From contig NC_063171.1 of the NCBI RefSeq assembly GCF_023159225.1, positions 5,189,501-5,253,500 on the forward strand: DNA of 64,000 nucleotides, read 5' to 3'. The stretch comes from Perognathus longimembris pacificus (lineage: Eukaryota; Chordata; Mammalia; Rodentia; Heteromyidae). Position numbers and translations under genes: made by a program. Shown in pieces: positions 1 to 11,800 of the stretch. The stretch's first letter is position 1. Each line of letters opens with the position of its first letter. A model generated the notes under the pieces. That model had not been told where the DNA came from, did no database searches, and worked only from the letters and a program-made list of their open reading frames with translations.

Positions 1-312
1 GCATTGTGGGGGATCATCAGCAGGGACAATGACATCTCTAGCATCTTAATGAGTCATGTCAGAGATGGGTTCTGATGGCCTTTGCCCTTATTCTAGAAAC
101 TTCAGTGGCTTCCTTTCCTGTGTTATGATTCTACAAAGAATGAGGGTATAGAAGTAGAGCTCGGACAGCACAGAAATCACAGCAGCAGAATAAGATGCTA
201 GCTTGGGCACAGCTCTGGGACAGAATGAAAACCTAGCAAGTTGCACTTATAGATTGCCCTCCCCATCATGGCTACATGGGGCAATGACAGTGTTCAGATC
301 CTTTTAAGATCC

Positions 313-378
313 TTTGTAAATATAGCCCCAAACTACTTCTTCTTCTTTGTAAGTATAGCCCCAAACTACTTCTTCTTC
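313..378. repeat. 33-bp direct tandem duplication
   Basis: Two adjacent 33-bp units (313-345 and 346-378) differ at one base. Each contains TATAGCCCCAAACTACTTC. The second unit abuts the 3' end of the SINE at 374-592 and overlaps its target duplication, so the duplication may predate or accompany that insertion. Confidence 0.85.
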
Positions 379-592
379 TTCTTTTTTATTCTTTTTGGCT
401 TTTTGGGGGGTCTTGGACTCAGGGCCTGAGCACTGTCCCTAGCTTCTTTTCTTTTTTTGCTCAAGGCTAGCACTCTGCCACTTGAGCGACAGCGCCACTT
501 CTGGCCTTTTGTATATATGTGGTACTGAGGAATTGAATCCAGGGCTTCATGTATACGAGGCAAGCACTGCCACTAGGCCATATTCCCAGCCC
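374..592 (-). mobile_element. IDL-Geo type dimeric SINE
   Basis: Read on the minus strand it has an ID-like left monomer (start GGGCTGGGAATATGG, B box near GGATTCAATTCC) followed by a second tRNA-like monomer (A box TGGCTCAAGTGG region, here CGCTCAAGTGG) and an A-rich tail. An imperfect target duplication flanks it (AGCCCCAAACTACTTCT at 357-373 and AGCCCAAAACTTCT at 593-606). The family name is from memory; the two-monomer architecture is directly visible. Confidence 0.85.
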
Positions 593-606
593 AGCCCAAA
601 ACTTCT

Positions 607-1502
607 ACAATAGCCTTTCTGTTGAGGGTGTGGGTGATGGTCAATGCCAGTCTTGACACCTGGCTGCACCCATTTGCTCTGTTTTTCCCTTTTCCAATTG
701 GTGTATGATTAATTGCTGCTTGTCAGAATGTTAGAAAGTCATTTGTTTCTGTCTTACCTCCTAAGAATCATTTTATTGAATGCCCTCTCTTTGTTCAGTA
801 CAGAAAATCAGCATAGAATATGGTACCTATGAATTGGATCCTCTTCATCTTGATTTAATGCTTCTGAAAAAATCTTGATGTAAAAAGATTAATCTAGTCC
901 ATCCATAAGAACATTTGAAATTCATTGACCAGTCTCAAGAAATCTTGACAAGTCATTTTCAAAATGGCACTGACTATAAATGTAGAATGGAAAAATGTTG
1001 TTTTTACTGGGAAGAAGTCCAAAAATGTAAAACACTCCTAAAATTTATACCAGAGCATCTAGATCTCATTTTCTCTTGCCAATACTTGTATAAGTTTAAA
1101 AGCTAAGTTCTTAAGTTCAAACTTTATAAATAAGCCTTTACCAAAGAGACTCCTGTGAGACAGGGTGGTGTAGGTTAGAATTATAACAGAACTCCAGATT
1201 AAACTTTTGGCACTCTCAAATCTACTTCTTCATGTAGCAGCATGGGGTTTGCTAACTCTAGGGTATCCTGTGTTAATGTTCAAAAGAAAGCCCAGCTAGA
1301 AAAGTTGTAAGGGTTGTGGAGCACATGCTAACCATAGTGTCCAGAAGACTGATCCCCCAAAGAAGCCTGCAGCCTAATTGACAGAACCTGGAGATATGAT
1401 GTTAACTTCCATAGCAAAACAATAGTTTCAGATTTAAGTTAAGGATGTTAAAATATGGAAGCTGTCGTATGATAGCTTCATAGGAAAGAACAAGAAGAGT
1501 TA
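607..1502. other. unassigned sequence, no gene seen
   Basis: AT-rich, with only short open frames. I recognise no repeat family and no exon-like frame. Confidence 0.5.
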
Positions 1503-1517
1503 AAACTGGAAAGACCA

Positions 1518-1727
1518 GGGCTGGGGATATAGCCTAGTGGCAAGATTGCCTGCCTCGGATACACGAGGCCCTAGGTTCGATTCCCCAGCACCACATATCA
1601 GAAAACGGCCAGAAGCGGCGCTGTGGCTCAAGTGGCAGAGTGCTAGCCTTGAGCGGGAAGAAGCCAGGGACAGTGCTCAGGCCCTGAGTCCAAGGCCCAG
1701 GACTGGCCAAAAAAAAAAAAAAAAAAA
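1518..1727 (+). mobile_element. IDL-Geo type SINE, recent-looking
   Basis: ID-like left monomer with A box (TATAGCCTAGTGG) and B box (GGTTCGATTCC). The right monomer has its own A-like box (TGGCTCAAGTGG) and ends in a pure A tail. A perfect target duplication AAACTGGAAAGACCA lies at 1503-1517 and 1728-1742. The pre-insertion site reads GTT/AAAACTGG, matching the L1 endonuclease consensus TT/AAAA. L1 mobilisation is the natural inference. Confidence 0.93.
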
Positions 1728-1845
1728 AAACTGGAAAGACCAAACACTGGAAGGAAACAGCCTGGCTGACACCATGAGTTTAGACCAATGAAAGTGGTTT
1801 CTGATTCCAGGTGCCAAGGATGGTAGTGTTTCAGCCACCTTTCTG

Positions 1846-1990
1846 TTTGTGCTGCTATTGGGGCTTGAACTCAGGGCTTCTGGCACTTGCTTACCTTTTT
1901 GGCTCAAGGCTGGTGCTCTAACACTTGAGCTGTATTTTCACTTACAGTATTTTGCTGTTTGATTGGAGATAAGAGTCTCATGGGATTTGT
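1846..1990 (-). mobile_element. degenerate B1-Geo composite SINE
   Basis: Shows the minus-strand signatures TTGAACTCAGGGC, GCTCAAGGCTGGTGCTCTA and GGAGATAAGAGTCTCATG of the local two-part SINE, with a degraded left monomer. Confidence 0.6.
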
Positions 1991-2145
1991 TTGCCTGGGT
2001 TTGTTTCGAAGCTTAGTCACTTAGTTGTGAGATTGAGTTTATCTATCTATCTATCTAGATATCAAAACTGTAGGAAACAATACATCAACAAGCTCTCTTC
2101 TCAAGATAAAAGAAAATAAAAACAAGACAGCCCTGCATCACTTTT

Positions 2146-2380
2146 TTTTTTTTTAAGTCCTGGGCTTGAACTCTGGGCCTGGGTGCTGTTCTTGAGCTTC
2201 TTTTGCTGAAGGCTAGTGTTCTACCACTTGAACCACAGTGCCATTTCTGACAGGGTCTGAATAGTTTATTGGAGATAAGAGTCTCACTGACTTTCCTGCC
2301 AGGGCTGTCTTCAAACTACCATCCTCAGGTCTCAGCCTCCCGAGCAGCTGGGATTGGAGCTGGAGCCACTGGCCACTGAA
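2146..2380 (-). mobile_element. B1-Geo composite SINE
   Basis: On the minus strand, an Alu/B1-like 7SL-derived left half (complement of CTCAGCCTCCCGAGCAGCTG) is joined to the tRNA-like right monomer seen in IDL-Geo. A 15-bp target duplication, CCCTGYATCACTTTT, lies at 2131-2145 and 2381-2395 with one mismatch. Confidence 0.85.
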
Positions 2381-2419
2381 CCCTGTATCACTTTTACCTT
2401 GGGGTGAGTATATTGGATT

Positions 2420-2520
2420 CTTTTTTTTCTCAAATTTTTATTATCAAACTGATGTACAGAGAGGTTACAGTTTCATACGTTAGGCATTGGATACATTTCT
2501 TGTACTGTTTTTTACCTTAG
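2420..2520 (-). mobile_element. L1 3' UTR fragment (older lineage)
   Basis: Matches the terminal part of the L1 3' UTR at 28811 and 54350: AACTGATGTACAGAGAGGTT followed by the CATTGGATACATTTCTTGTA block in complement. It is severely 5'-truncated and has a T run (A tail) at its left edge. Confidence 0.85.
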
Positions 2521-3027
2521 AACTGTGATAGGGTTCTCCCTGCCTCATATCAACCCAGACAGGTCTTAACGTGAACACTTTCTCCTTGTCATATCCATCG
2601 AAGTATATTCAATTAGTAACAAAATCAAACAAATGTTGAGGGATTTCTTTACTTTCGTAAATAATCTAAAAAAGTCCAATATGCAAATTTTTCTTTTATG
2701 TAACATCTCAGAAAAAGTACACTTAGAGAAATAAGAATATTCTTAACTACTTGGATAAATGCAAGTATCATGCTTGTTTTAACATATGCAAGCTTATATG
2801 CAAGCTTATATAGAAACATCCTGCTTTCATGAATGCTATATTAATTTCCAGGATCCCTTACTTATTCCTTATCCCTTACTTCTAAAGACAGCAGCAGGTT
2901 GGGGAGAAGAATTCATTTAATTTCTCTAGCTTCCAATTAATGCCTATCAATTACATATTAATAATTAGCATTCTTGCTTATTATCATGCCTATAATATCA
3001 TTATATTAGGTTAATTTTCATATCTGG

Positions 3028-3044
3028 TATATATATATATATAT
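3028..3044. repeat. (TA)n microsatellite
   Basis: About eight TA units in AT-rich sequence. Confidence 0.9.
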
Positions 3045-3161
3045 CTTTACTATTTAACTGGATTAGGTTCTTGATTGAAATCCAAATTGACCAGCCAGCA
3101 AATAATTCATTTAAATGAAAACTTGATAGTGATTTTCTTCATCACTGAAACAGCAAGAACA

Positions 3162-3374
3162 GGGGCTGGGAATGTGGCTTAGTGGTAGAGTGCTTGCTTA
3201 GCATACATGAAGCCCTGGGTTCATTTCCTCAGTACTATATAAACAGAAAAAGCCAAAAGTGGCACTGTGGCTCAAGTGGTAGAGTGCTACCCTTGAGCCA
3301 AAGAAGGTCAGGGACAGTGCCCAGGCCCCGAGTTCAGGCCCCAGGATTGACAAAAAAAAAAAAGAAAAGAAACA
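3162..3374 (+). mobile_element. IDL-Geo type SINE
   Basis: ID-like left monomer (GGGGCTGGGAATGTGG), TATATAAACAGAAAAAGCC linker, tRNA-like right monomer (GTGGCTCAAGTGGTAGAGTG) and an A-rich tail, followed by a C10 run and a second A run. Downstream tail sequence is a low-complexity mosaic. Confidence 0.9.
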
Positions 3375-3557
3375 CCCCCCCCCCAAAAAAAAGAGTAAGA
3401 CCAAATCTATCATTTCCAATATAAACTCTATTCAACAAAACACTATTTTTTTATCTCATTTTAAAGCTTCTTAGTAAAGGAAGGAGTTTTTCTGGTTACC
3501 TTACCCACTTCTGTCAATGGTCCTTCAAATTAGGAAGGATAAGATATAATTGCCACA

Positions 3558-3639
3558 GGGCTGGGATGTAGCTCAGTGGCAAAGCGCTTGCCTAGCAAGT
3601 GCAACGTCCTGGGTTCAATCCCCAGTACCAAAAAAAAAG
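3558..3639 (+). mobile_element. monomeric ID SINE
   Basis: About 75 bp of tRNA-Ala-like sequence with A box (TGTAGCTCAGTGG) and B box (GGTTCAATCCC), ending in a short A tail and lacking the second monomer. Flanks AAGATATAATTGCCAC and AAGATATACCTGTCAC form an imperfect duplication. It lacks a mature tRNA 3' end and carries an A tail, so it is a SINE and not a tRNA gene. Confidence 0.88.
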
Positions 3640-3653
3640 ATATACCTGTCACA

Positions 3654-4620
3654 AAGTTTTCATCATCTATTAGTGCTGGGCTTTCAGAGCACTAAAAAGA
3701 GGCATATTAAGGAGGAATGTAAATGTCAAATTCTCTGGGGTTTGATAGTCCTGCAGTACTTTCAATGATGTAGATATTTTTCTTCAGGTTCAATGAAAGT
3801 GCTCACAAAACATAAAGAGAAATTCTAAAAGTCAAATTTGCATAAAGACTTGAAATATGAAAATCTGAGCCATAGATAACTCAAGAAGTTCCCAGAAAAC
3901 CTAGGAAGTCATTGTTTTATATTATCCTGGCTGTAATTTCTTTTACAAGTTAGACTTGACCCTTGAGTAAAATATTGCCTGAGGTACAGCACGCTCACAC
4001 AAGAAAGTACTCACCCTAAAAACTTGCAAATAAAAAAGGGCCACACAGAAAGCTGCAGTGAGATGAGAAACAGCATCTCAGGAAAGGTCAGGAGAGGATG
4101 TGGAGAGAAAGGTCTCCCAGGAGCTGTCTGTCTGAAAAGGAAATGACAAAAGTTAACTTCCAGAAAACAAAGGACAACAGAACAGAAATACCATGCTCAA
4201 GGTCATTCCCCAAGAATCACTTAGGACTGAAACAAAAAACAAAAAAGGGGGGACTTAGGCTCCAGATTGTTGCAGACAGTAAACAGATGCCTCCCAAAAG
4301 AAGATGAAGCCAGAAGAGTGGAGGGCTGAGTTCCTAAGCCCATAGCCTCTGGCCCCAATCTCCTCACCCCAGCTCCTTGAGGATTTTAACTTCAGTATTA
4401 AAAAAAGAAAATGGTAGAAATAGAAGCCAGGCTGTCAATAGCTGAAGCCTAAGGAAATGGGGAAATTGATACAATTCATTCAATAGGCACAGTTCAGAAG
4501 GGAAAGGGGAAAAAAGAATGGAAGGAGTTAAGTAATGAGAGACCTGACTACATTAATAAGCTAAACAAACTAGCCAGTAGAAGTGCTGAGTTGCAGGAAG
4601 AAAAACAGCTCTGTGTATGT

Positions 4621-4623
<3 letters not shown>
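3654..4623. other. unassigned sequence, no gene seen
   Basis: No recognisable repeat or exon. The 69-aa open frame at 4098-4307 has no family resemblance I can name. Confidence 0.45.

Positions 4624-4681
<58 letters not shown>
4624..4681. repeat. (CA)n microsatellite
   Basis: About 29 uninterrupted CA units. Confidence 0.98.
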
Positions 4682-4684
<3 letters not shown>

Positions 4685-5387
4685 GTCCAGAAGGGAGCAA
4701 AGAGAGACTATGATCAGAGATTAAGAGTCCTGGAAAGTGATTTTCAAGTATGGAAAGATGTTGTCATAGGTAGAAATGGCCACAGATAGGAACAGTTTTG
4801 TAGAAAGGTTGTTCACAACTGATCTCCTCCCTTTCCAAAGCAACTAGAGGCAAGACGATCTTCTAGAAGGACAAACCCAGAATCCAGATAGTGAACATGA
4901 CAAGGGAGCTAACATTTTGAGTTCATTGCTAAGAGGACTAGAAGAGAAATCAGGAGCAGGTAAGACAATTTTGAGAGTTCACAAGGATCACAATATTGTA
5001 CATTTAGATGATTTACTCCACAGCCTCATGTGTGAAGGAATGAAAGCAGAAGAAACAGATCTCCATGGATCTTGAGGAATGGAGAGACTAATGTCAATAC
5101 CTGCTTATCAGTGGCAGGACCTGAATAAGAAGGGCTGTGACCCCAGTTCATTCTTGATGAACATGGAGGAATGACAAAGTGACATGCCATGAAAACCAGG
5201 GGAAGATGAGAACATGGCATGGCTGTACAAGCAGAGATAAGTAAGTAAAGATTTAGTACTGGCTCCTTACCCCACTGCTCACATGAGGAAGTCCAGTTAA
5301 CTTGCCTTCCCTGCTCACAGAAAGTGATATGTAAGGCTGAGAGATGGAGGAGGAGTGTTGAGGCTGTAAAGAAATGCATTTCTAAGT

Positions 5388-5632
5388 GAGGCAGCAGTGG
5401 CTCACACCTGTAATCCTTCCCACTCAAGAGGCTGAGATATGAGCATCTAATTTCAAAGCCAGCCCAAGCTAGAAAGTCCACCAAACTCTTATTTCCAATT
5501 AACCACCAAAAAAAAAAAAAAAAGCTAGAAATGGAGCTGTGGCCCAAGTTGTAGAGCACTAGCCTTGAGCAAATAAAGCTCAAGGACAGAGCTCAGGCCC
5601 TGAGTTCAAGCCCAAGGACTGCACAAAAAGAA
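5388..5632 (+). mobile_element. B1-Geo composite SINE
   Basis: Left half GTGGCTCACACCTGTAATCC is Alu/B1-like; a mid-element A16 run separates it from the tRNA-like right monomer, which ends in GAGTTCAAGCCCAAGGACTG. The internal A run looks like an expanded linker between monomers. Confidence 0.88.
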
Positions 5633-5649
5633 ATGAAAGAAAGAGCAAA

Positions 5650-5728
5650 AGGTAGATGGAAAGGAAGAAGGAAGGAAGGAAAAAGGGGAGAGATGGCAGG
5701 AGGGAAGGAAGGAGGGAAGGAGGAAAGG
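5650..5728. repeat. (GGAA/GGGA)n purine tract
   Basis: Nearly all-purine tetranucleotide-like repeat on the plus strand, directly downstream of a SINE tail and possibly grown from it. Confidence 0.9.
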
Positions 5729-5735
5729 TACTTTT

Positions 5736-5963
5736 CCCAGGTGTCAGTGGCTCATTCTTATAATCCTAACTACTCAAGAGGCTGAGATCTGAAGATCATG
5801 CTTTGAAGCCAGCCCAGGCAAGAAAGTCAGTAAAATTATTTCCAATTAACCTCTAAAAATCTAGAAGCAGAGCTGTGGCTCAAGTGACAGAAGGCCTTGG
5901 GCAAAACTGTTTAGGGATAGTGCCTAGCCCTTGAGTTCAAGCACCAGGACAAGCACACACAAG
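5736..5963 (+). mobile_element. B1-Geo composite SINE
   Basis: Alu/B1-like left half (TAATCCTAACTACTCAAGAG) joined to a right monomer (GCTGTGGCTCAAGTGACAG). Same orientation as the copy 100 bp upstream, with a purine tract between them. Confidence 0.85.
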
Positions 5964-7652
5964 CATTTTTTATAGTTACATTGCTCTATAGGTACAATGG
6001 GTAAAGAGGCAAGGAGAGCAGCAGGGACAGGAAAAGCTGATAAAATGTAACAGGCAGAGCTTGGTAAAAGACAAGAGAGAGTTGGAAGGACTTACATTTT
6101 GGCGATAACCAGAGATGCTAGGACCAGTAGTATGTCAGGTTGGATAGATCTAGGTATCACTGGCAGGACACTGTCCTTTCTCATTCCTTGTTGTTCTTTG
6201 GGGGGAGAGGGTCCTTTTTTTATTTTCTTCCCTAATCTAGGGTTTAAAGGAATACTGGGAGGAACAGTCAAACTATTTATCAGTACTACTGATAATATTC
6301 AGAAACGTAGACCTTTTACTGTGCTGTTAAGCATTATAAGAAATAATGCACCAACTCCATTCCAAAACCCCTTGACTTGGGATTATATGAACAAGGAGCT
6401 GAGAATAATTTTTAAGGTGTTCATATAAATATGCAAACTGGTTGAAAAGTGTCTCCTTTATGAGTAGAAATATGTACGCACTATTTGTTCAACAATGAAA
6501 ACCCCTTGCTTTCAATACCTCTGATTGGTGGACATGGTTCAAAACATACAGATAGCCATCGTTTAACTACTTTAAGATAATGTTATATCTTTGAGGTTTT
6601 AATCACTGCTTTTGAAAGTTCTTGTTAAAGATGTTCACTTCTGATGAAAGCCCCAGAATACAATATCACTCTATAACTGCAGTTTTCCATTAGACGCTTT
6701 TACTTTAAGTTGTGAAAACACGTTGATAATATTGCCTTGCTGGCTCCAAAGTGTTCTGCATCATAAAAGGATCTGGAGTTCCATTTGTTATCATCTAAAT
6801 TATGCTTTGTACTTTTGATAGTAACATCTTAAAATGAAACAGCTTTTCCTATCTAAGCCAAAAGATAGTACAATAATTCTGAACTCTCTTTGAAAAGCAT
6901 GATTTGCCAGATTCTTAATCGAAAACTAATCATTTTGTTCCCCCAAACAAATGCTGACTGTATGTTTGCCTTCAGCCTTGTCCACAGTATTTTGGTCATC
7001 TTGGTCACTTAGACTGTCACTGAAAAAGATGAGAGGAAATGACAGGGATGCTAAAAGTGTCTGAATTCCATGCCTAAGAGCAAAACCCTTAAGCTTAATG
7101 GGTGATTTTAGTTTCTCACCTTTCATGAGGTGGAAGTGTTTGTATTTTTCTCCTGGGAAACATCAAATAAACTTCAGAGACACAAACCTATTAGTCTTGA
7201 CCCAACTAATCCAAAGGTCTGTCCTATTCAGAGCTAACATAATTTACCCGATATCAAAGTTAATGCCAGTTTTGAAACTGAATTTGAGGCTCATATTTCC
7301 AGGGTGGTGATCATATTTCTTCAGCCAAGTAATAACAGGAAAGCCAGTCATATGTGTAAAGTCTAAAACAAAACAGGTTCCAAATGTTAAAAATGTACTT
7401 TATTTATCCTTTCCTAACCCTGTAGCAAAAGAGGACTGGCTATAGAATTCTGTTTATTCTAAAGTGCAAAAAATATAGGCCGATACATAAATGGAGAATT
7501 CATATGACTGGCTTTCGTGACATTAGAATGACTCTGTTTAGTGTTTCCTACGTCGCATAGATAACACTTGATAGAAGATAGTAATATTCTCTTTGGTATC
7601 TGTTAGATCCTCACAATGGATGGGACATTCTGGGCTAATCTTGTACACTGAG
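5964..7652. other. unassigned sequence, no gene seen
   Basis: About 1.7 kb with no recognised repeat and no convincing exon. The 109-aa frame at 6099-6428 shows no family signature. Confidence 0.45.
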
Positions 7653-8000
7653 TGTTACATGGTTTGGATTTGGAATGTCCCCCACAGCCCATGTATTTAA
7701 GGCTTGGTTTTTCAAGCCATGAAGCTATTGGGAGGTGCTGGAACTCTTATGAGGTAGACCCAAGTGGATGGAAGTTGGATCACTGGGAGGAGGAGATGAT
7801 TCTGAAGTCTCTTCCATGGCATCCTGGCATCTCTGAAAAGGCCTTGCAAGCCTGTCATGATGCACCATGCAGTCATAGCTTGAAAACAATAGTATCAAAT
7901 AACCACAGATTGAAACCTGTGGAATTGTGAGCCAAACTAAACTTTTTCCTAAAGTGATTATCTCAGATATTTTGTCATAGTGACACAAAGCTGACTAACA
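7653..8000 (+). mobile_element. ERVL-MaLR solo LTR (MT/MST-like)
   Basis: Begins TGTTACATGGTTTGGATTTG and ends CTGACTAACA, giving TG...CA termini over 348 bp. It has the typical MaLR layout: a CCCCCACAGCCCATG block near the start, GGGAGGTGCTGGAAC, and GTGAGCCAAACTAAACTTTT before the end. No second LTR is present. Flanking 5-mers (CTGAG, CTTGA) are only weakly similar, so the duplication has decayed or the ends are off by a base. Confidence 0.8.
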
Positions 8001-8139
8001 CTTGAATGTAAGTATATAATAAAAAGAGTTAAAAGATTTTAACTGTACCATTATTTTAAAGTCTTTTTGTTGGATTTATTTACCTTCAGAAGACTTAAGT
8101 TTCTAGACTTATATTATGAAATATGTCCCTTTCAATATC

Positions 8140-8335
8140 TGAGCACTGATGGCTCACACTTATAATTCTAGCTTATTCAGGAGCCTCCAATCTCAGAAAT
8201 GAAGTTCAAAGCTCACCCAAGCAGACAGATCTGAGAGTCTGTTAATCTCTGATTAACCTGGGAAAAAAAAGCTAGAAGTGGAAGTGTGGCCCCAATGATG
8301 ATGTACCAAGGTGTGAGGCCCAGTGTTCCAGCCCC
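8140..8335 (+). mobile_element. degenerate B1-Geo composite SINE
   Basis: Recognisable blocks are TGGCTCACACTTATAATTCTA and AAAGCTAGAAGTGG; the right monomer is badly decayed. Confidence 0.65.
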
Positions 8336-8639
8336 TTCCTAGGTGACATTCCTCAGCCCCTGCCTCAACCACTTCCTCTCTCACAGTTTCCTAGATAGCT
8401 TGAATTAAGACTGGACTCAATCAAATAGTATGGGGGGAGGGAGGATGAGAAGGTAAAGCTCAACAATACTATAATTACTGAGTTTTCTATATATACAGAA
8501 ATAACAATAGTACACTGATTCTGGTAATGACATGAGAAAAGTTCGTAACCAACTGACTATCACCAGTAAATCAAGGTGATTTCCTTGTCAGGTATCTTCT
8601 TGGCTGCTCTGAGACTTGTGTGTTATCTTATTTGCTTTG

Positions 8640-8872
8640 GGAGTCAGTGGCTTATTCTTGTAATCCTAGCTACTCAGAAGGTTGAGGTCTGAGGATTGAG
8701 GTTTGAAGCCACCTGGAGCAAGGATACCTGTGAGATTCTCATCTCCAATTAGCCAACAAAAGGCCAAAAGTAGGTCTGTGGCTCACGTAGAGTGTTAGCC
8801 TTAAGCAAATAAAAGCTCAAGGGGACAGTACCTAAACCCTGAATTCAAACCCTAGGGCTGGCAAAAAGAAAC
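8640..8872 (+). mobile_element. B1-Geo composite SINE
   Basis: Left half TAATCCTAGCTACTCAGAAG, then CTCATCTCCAATTAGCC linker and a right monomer ending in AAACCCTAGGGCTGGC plus a short A run. Confidence 0.85.
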
Positions 8873-11800
8873 ACAAACCTTTTTGTGGCCTTAGGAAGAT
8901 CACACTGTATAGCAAAAGAGTATCAAAGTTAAACCCACTGCTTTGCAAATCTATATCAATAAGCAAATATTTTAAACAAGACGACAAACCATTTGTAAAT
9001 CTCATTCCTAGTTATGTGGTAGAATTTAAATAAATAGCTACTGAAATATGTAAAGAAGAGGACTTTTACAATACCTAGGAGGCTTGAAAGTTCTCAATTT
9101 TGTTTTCTTGGAAGTGTTTCATCTCTTATTTTATCTACCAGTCATCTATAAGTTATTCATTATTTCATAAAGACAACAACAAGAAAGGCAGTTCAGAGAT
9201 CATTGCTGAAAGCTGATGGTGAGGGGACAGCTTGATGATTTGAAAGCACAGGACAATTTTATGTTTCAAAGCATATCCTATCTTCCACTTCAAGCATTTA
9301 ATATTCATGAAGAGGAGTGTCAAACCTTTTTCTTGGTTGTTTGTCATGTGTTTTCAGGGTCTTCCATGTCTCTTCACATGAGCATATGAAACCATGAGGA
9401 ACTCCTGCTTAGTCAAATTTTTCAAAGTTTTCTTGAATCCATTGCACCAAGTCTGTAGAAAGTGAGAAGTCCATGTTTCTTAGTTTACCATTTGTGCGCG
9501 GTGTTATGGAAGAGCTGTTTTGTCTGCTGTAGTAGTTTAGGAAGCTTAATGAGGCACCATTCTTTCTATGTTTAGGTGACTCCAAGCCATCAACCCAACT
9601 GTGGAAAAAAGTATTTCTGCCATTACAGAGTCTTCTTTCCCAAAAATAACTACTAAAATTCAGAAGTCTTCCTTAAGTCAAAGGAGAGGAACTGGAAGAC
9701 TGGAACCCCTGCTCAGTCCTCCGGGTGATTCATGCTCTTCCAGATTGCAGCCACGCAGACAGGAGGCATTTCTCCCCCTTAACAGACAGCAACACTGACA
9801 TCTGGCTCAACTAGGATGGCTCTACCAGAAATATGCACTATTACTACATGTTAATAAAAATGTGTTAATGTTTGAGACAGAAATATTGTTGTAGTTTGAG
9901 CAGTACATATGCATATGTGTCAAATTGTTACATTAGATGATTAAAATATCAATTAACTTCTAAAATACATAGATTTCGAGTTTTTTTTTTAAGATTGCTC
10001 TTAGCCCTATAGCTCTCTACCCTAAACAGTACCACACAGTCACATACTGAGACCACTCAGAATGCTGGAGAGGCCAGGCCAGTGGTAATCCATTGAACCT
10101 CATGTACAGAATACTATTTCTCATCCAAGTTCCACTTGCTAGCTTGGGAAAATAATTGCCTTGGAAAATGAATCTGCAGTGCTGCTTTTAGAGACCCAGG
10201 ACAAGCCAGGGCCCAGAGAATTAGTGCAGAGGACAGTCCAGCCTTCCCCAAGCCAAGGGCCAGGAAAGGATGGCTACCAGGCCCCGGATCCAGGGCTCAT
10301 CCCACCCCATAGTCTCCACTCACCCAAAATGTAAGATCTATGTAACACAGGTAGGCTCAATTTTCCATTCATCAAATAGGGTAGCAAGAGCCTTCAATTC
10401 ACAACATTTTTCTGATTTGACCTCCACTAAGTCAGGAGGAACTGTAGCACCTCTGCCTTGAAAATGCAATTGGATAGTTCTGGGAATACTCAAAGAGGCC
10501 CTCCACGAGCTCTGGGAAGCATCTATTGCCTCAGTATTCCCATCTATTACAGCTGCTCACAGTAGAGCTTCCTGTGGTAACCCATTGTTAGCCATCAGTG
10601 ACTGCGTCCACTACAGACATAGCTCTGTGAGGTCATACCTTGCCAGGGCTTCCTATCTAGAGCAAGGATAATGAGAGTTCATAGCAATGCCACTGCTAGC
10701 CAAGTACCATCCACACAAAGGGAGGCATCTGGCATTGGTACCAGCTGAACACAGCTGCACTGCTAGCTGGTCTTCCATCTTCAGAAGCTCTCAAGCTTTA
10801 GCCTCATCACTCTTCAGCCACATCCTCTGAGTACATGCCAACATGCCTGGGGGCCATTATAGGTCTACTTTCTGCCTCCTCAGAATCACTTGATGCCTTT
10901 TGGGCAGCGTGATTCACTCTGTTGTAGGCATCTTCTTACCTAGTAGGTGCTCTAATTGAGTGTGTGAACTAAGCCAGACAGGTCTGCCATGGATCCTCTC
11001 ACATGTTCAGGCATGCTCAAGTCATGGGCTAAAACCAGCCGAGTCTTGGGCTGCTGACCTCTGCTATCACCATGGCCTTGGCGCTGACACTCTCAAGAGT
11101 GAGAACAGCTTGTTGTGATAAGCCATCTCAAAGCTTGTAGAAAAGGAGGATGGTTTAGGCCACAACTCAGTGATGACATTTCTATTTCTCTCCAGTTTCA
11201 TCACCAACTATCATTTGTTTATGCCTTAGCACCTATCTTTTCCTGCAGAGATAAATAACATTGTGAGATGAAGAGAAAAGTTTTTTTTAAGGAAACATAA
11301 CATCTATTTTATGATAAATTCCCCTGTAAGCCAGAGGATTTAGAGAAGTACAAGGTTCTTGGTGGGGAAAAAGAAAATTCAACTTTCTAAAATCTATGAA
11401 AGGGAACCTAAGTTCTATTCCTAAGAAGTAAATTAAAGTTAAGTCCCCACAAATATTGCCAAATGCAAGCTTCAGATTAAAGGACGTGAATGCACATTTC
11501 TCTTCAACCCCTCTTCACAGGCTTTCCTCCCTGGCATATTTGTGGAAAGTAGCTTCTGTGCTGAATGAACAGAAATGAGTATTAATCAGTAGACAAGGGA
11601 GATGGAGAGTTCAAGGACAATGCCAAGCATTCAAATCTGTAACTTTCCTCTTCATCTTTTATTCCCCATAACTCCTCTTTTCAACATACCCATCTTTTAC
11701 TTTCTCATCTTTTTTTAATCTTTTGCTTTTTTACCCACACAGGCATTTTTGGAGTGGCCTCAATCCCTTCTTCCCACAGGAGTGTGGCTGAGAGGAGGAA

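Noticed and set aside
3558..3639. tRNA-Ala-like sequence as a tRNA gene
   Set aside because: A and B boxes are present, but it has an A tail, flanking duplication and many sibling copies: an ID SINE.
5026..5583. 185-aa minus-strand frame
   Set aside because: It runs through a B1-Geo SINE including its A run (poly-Phe) and has no family signature.
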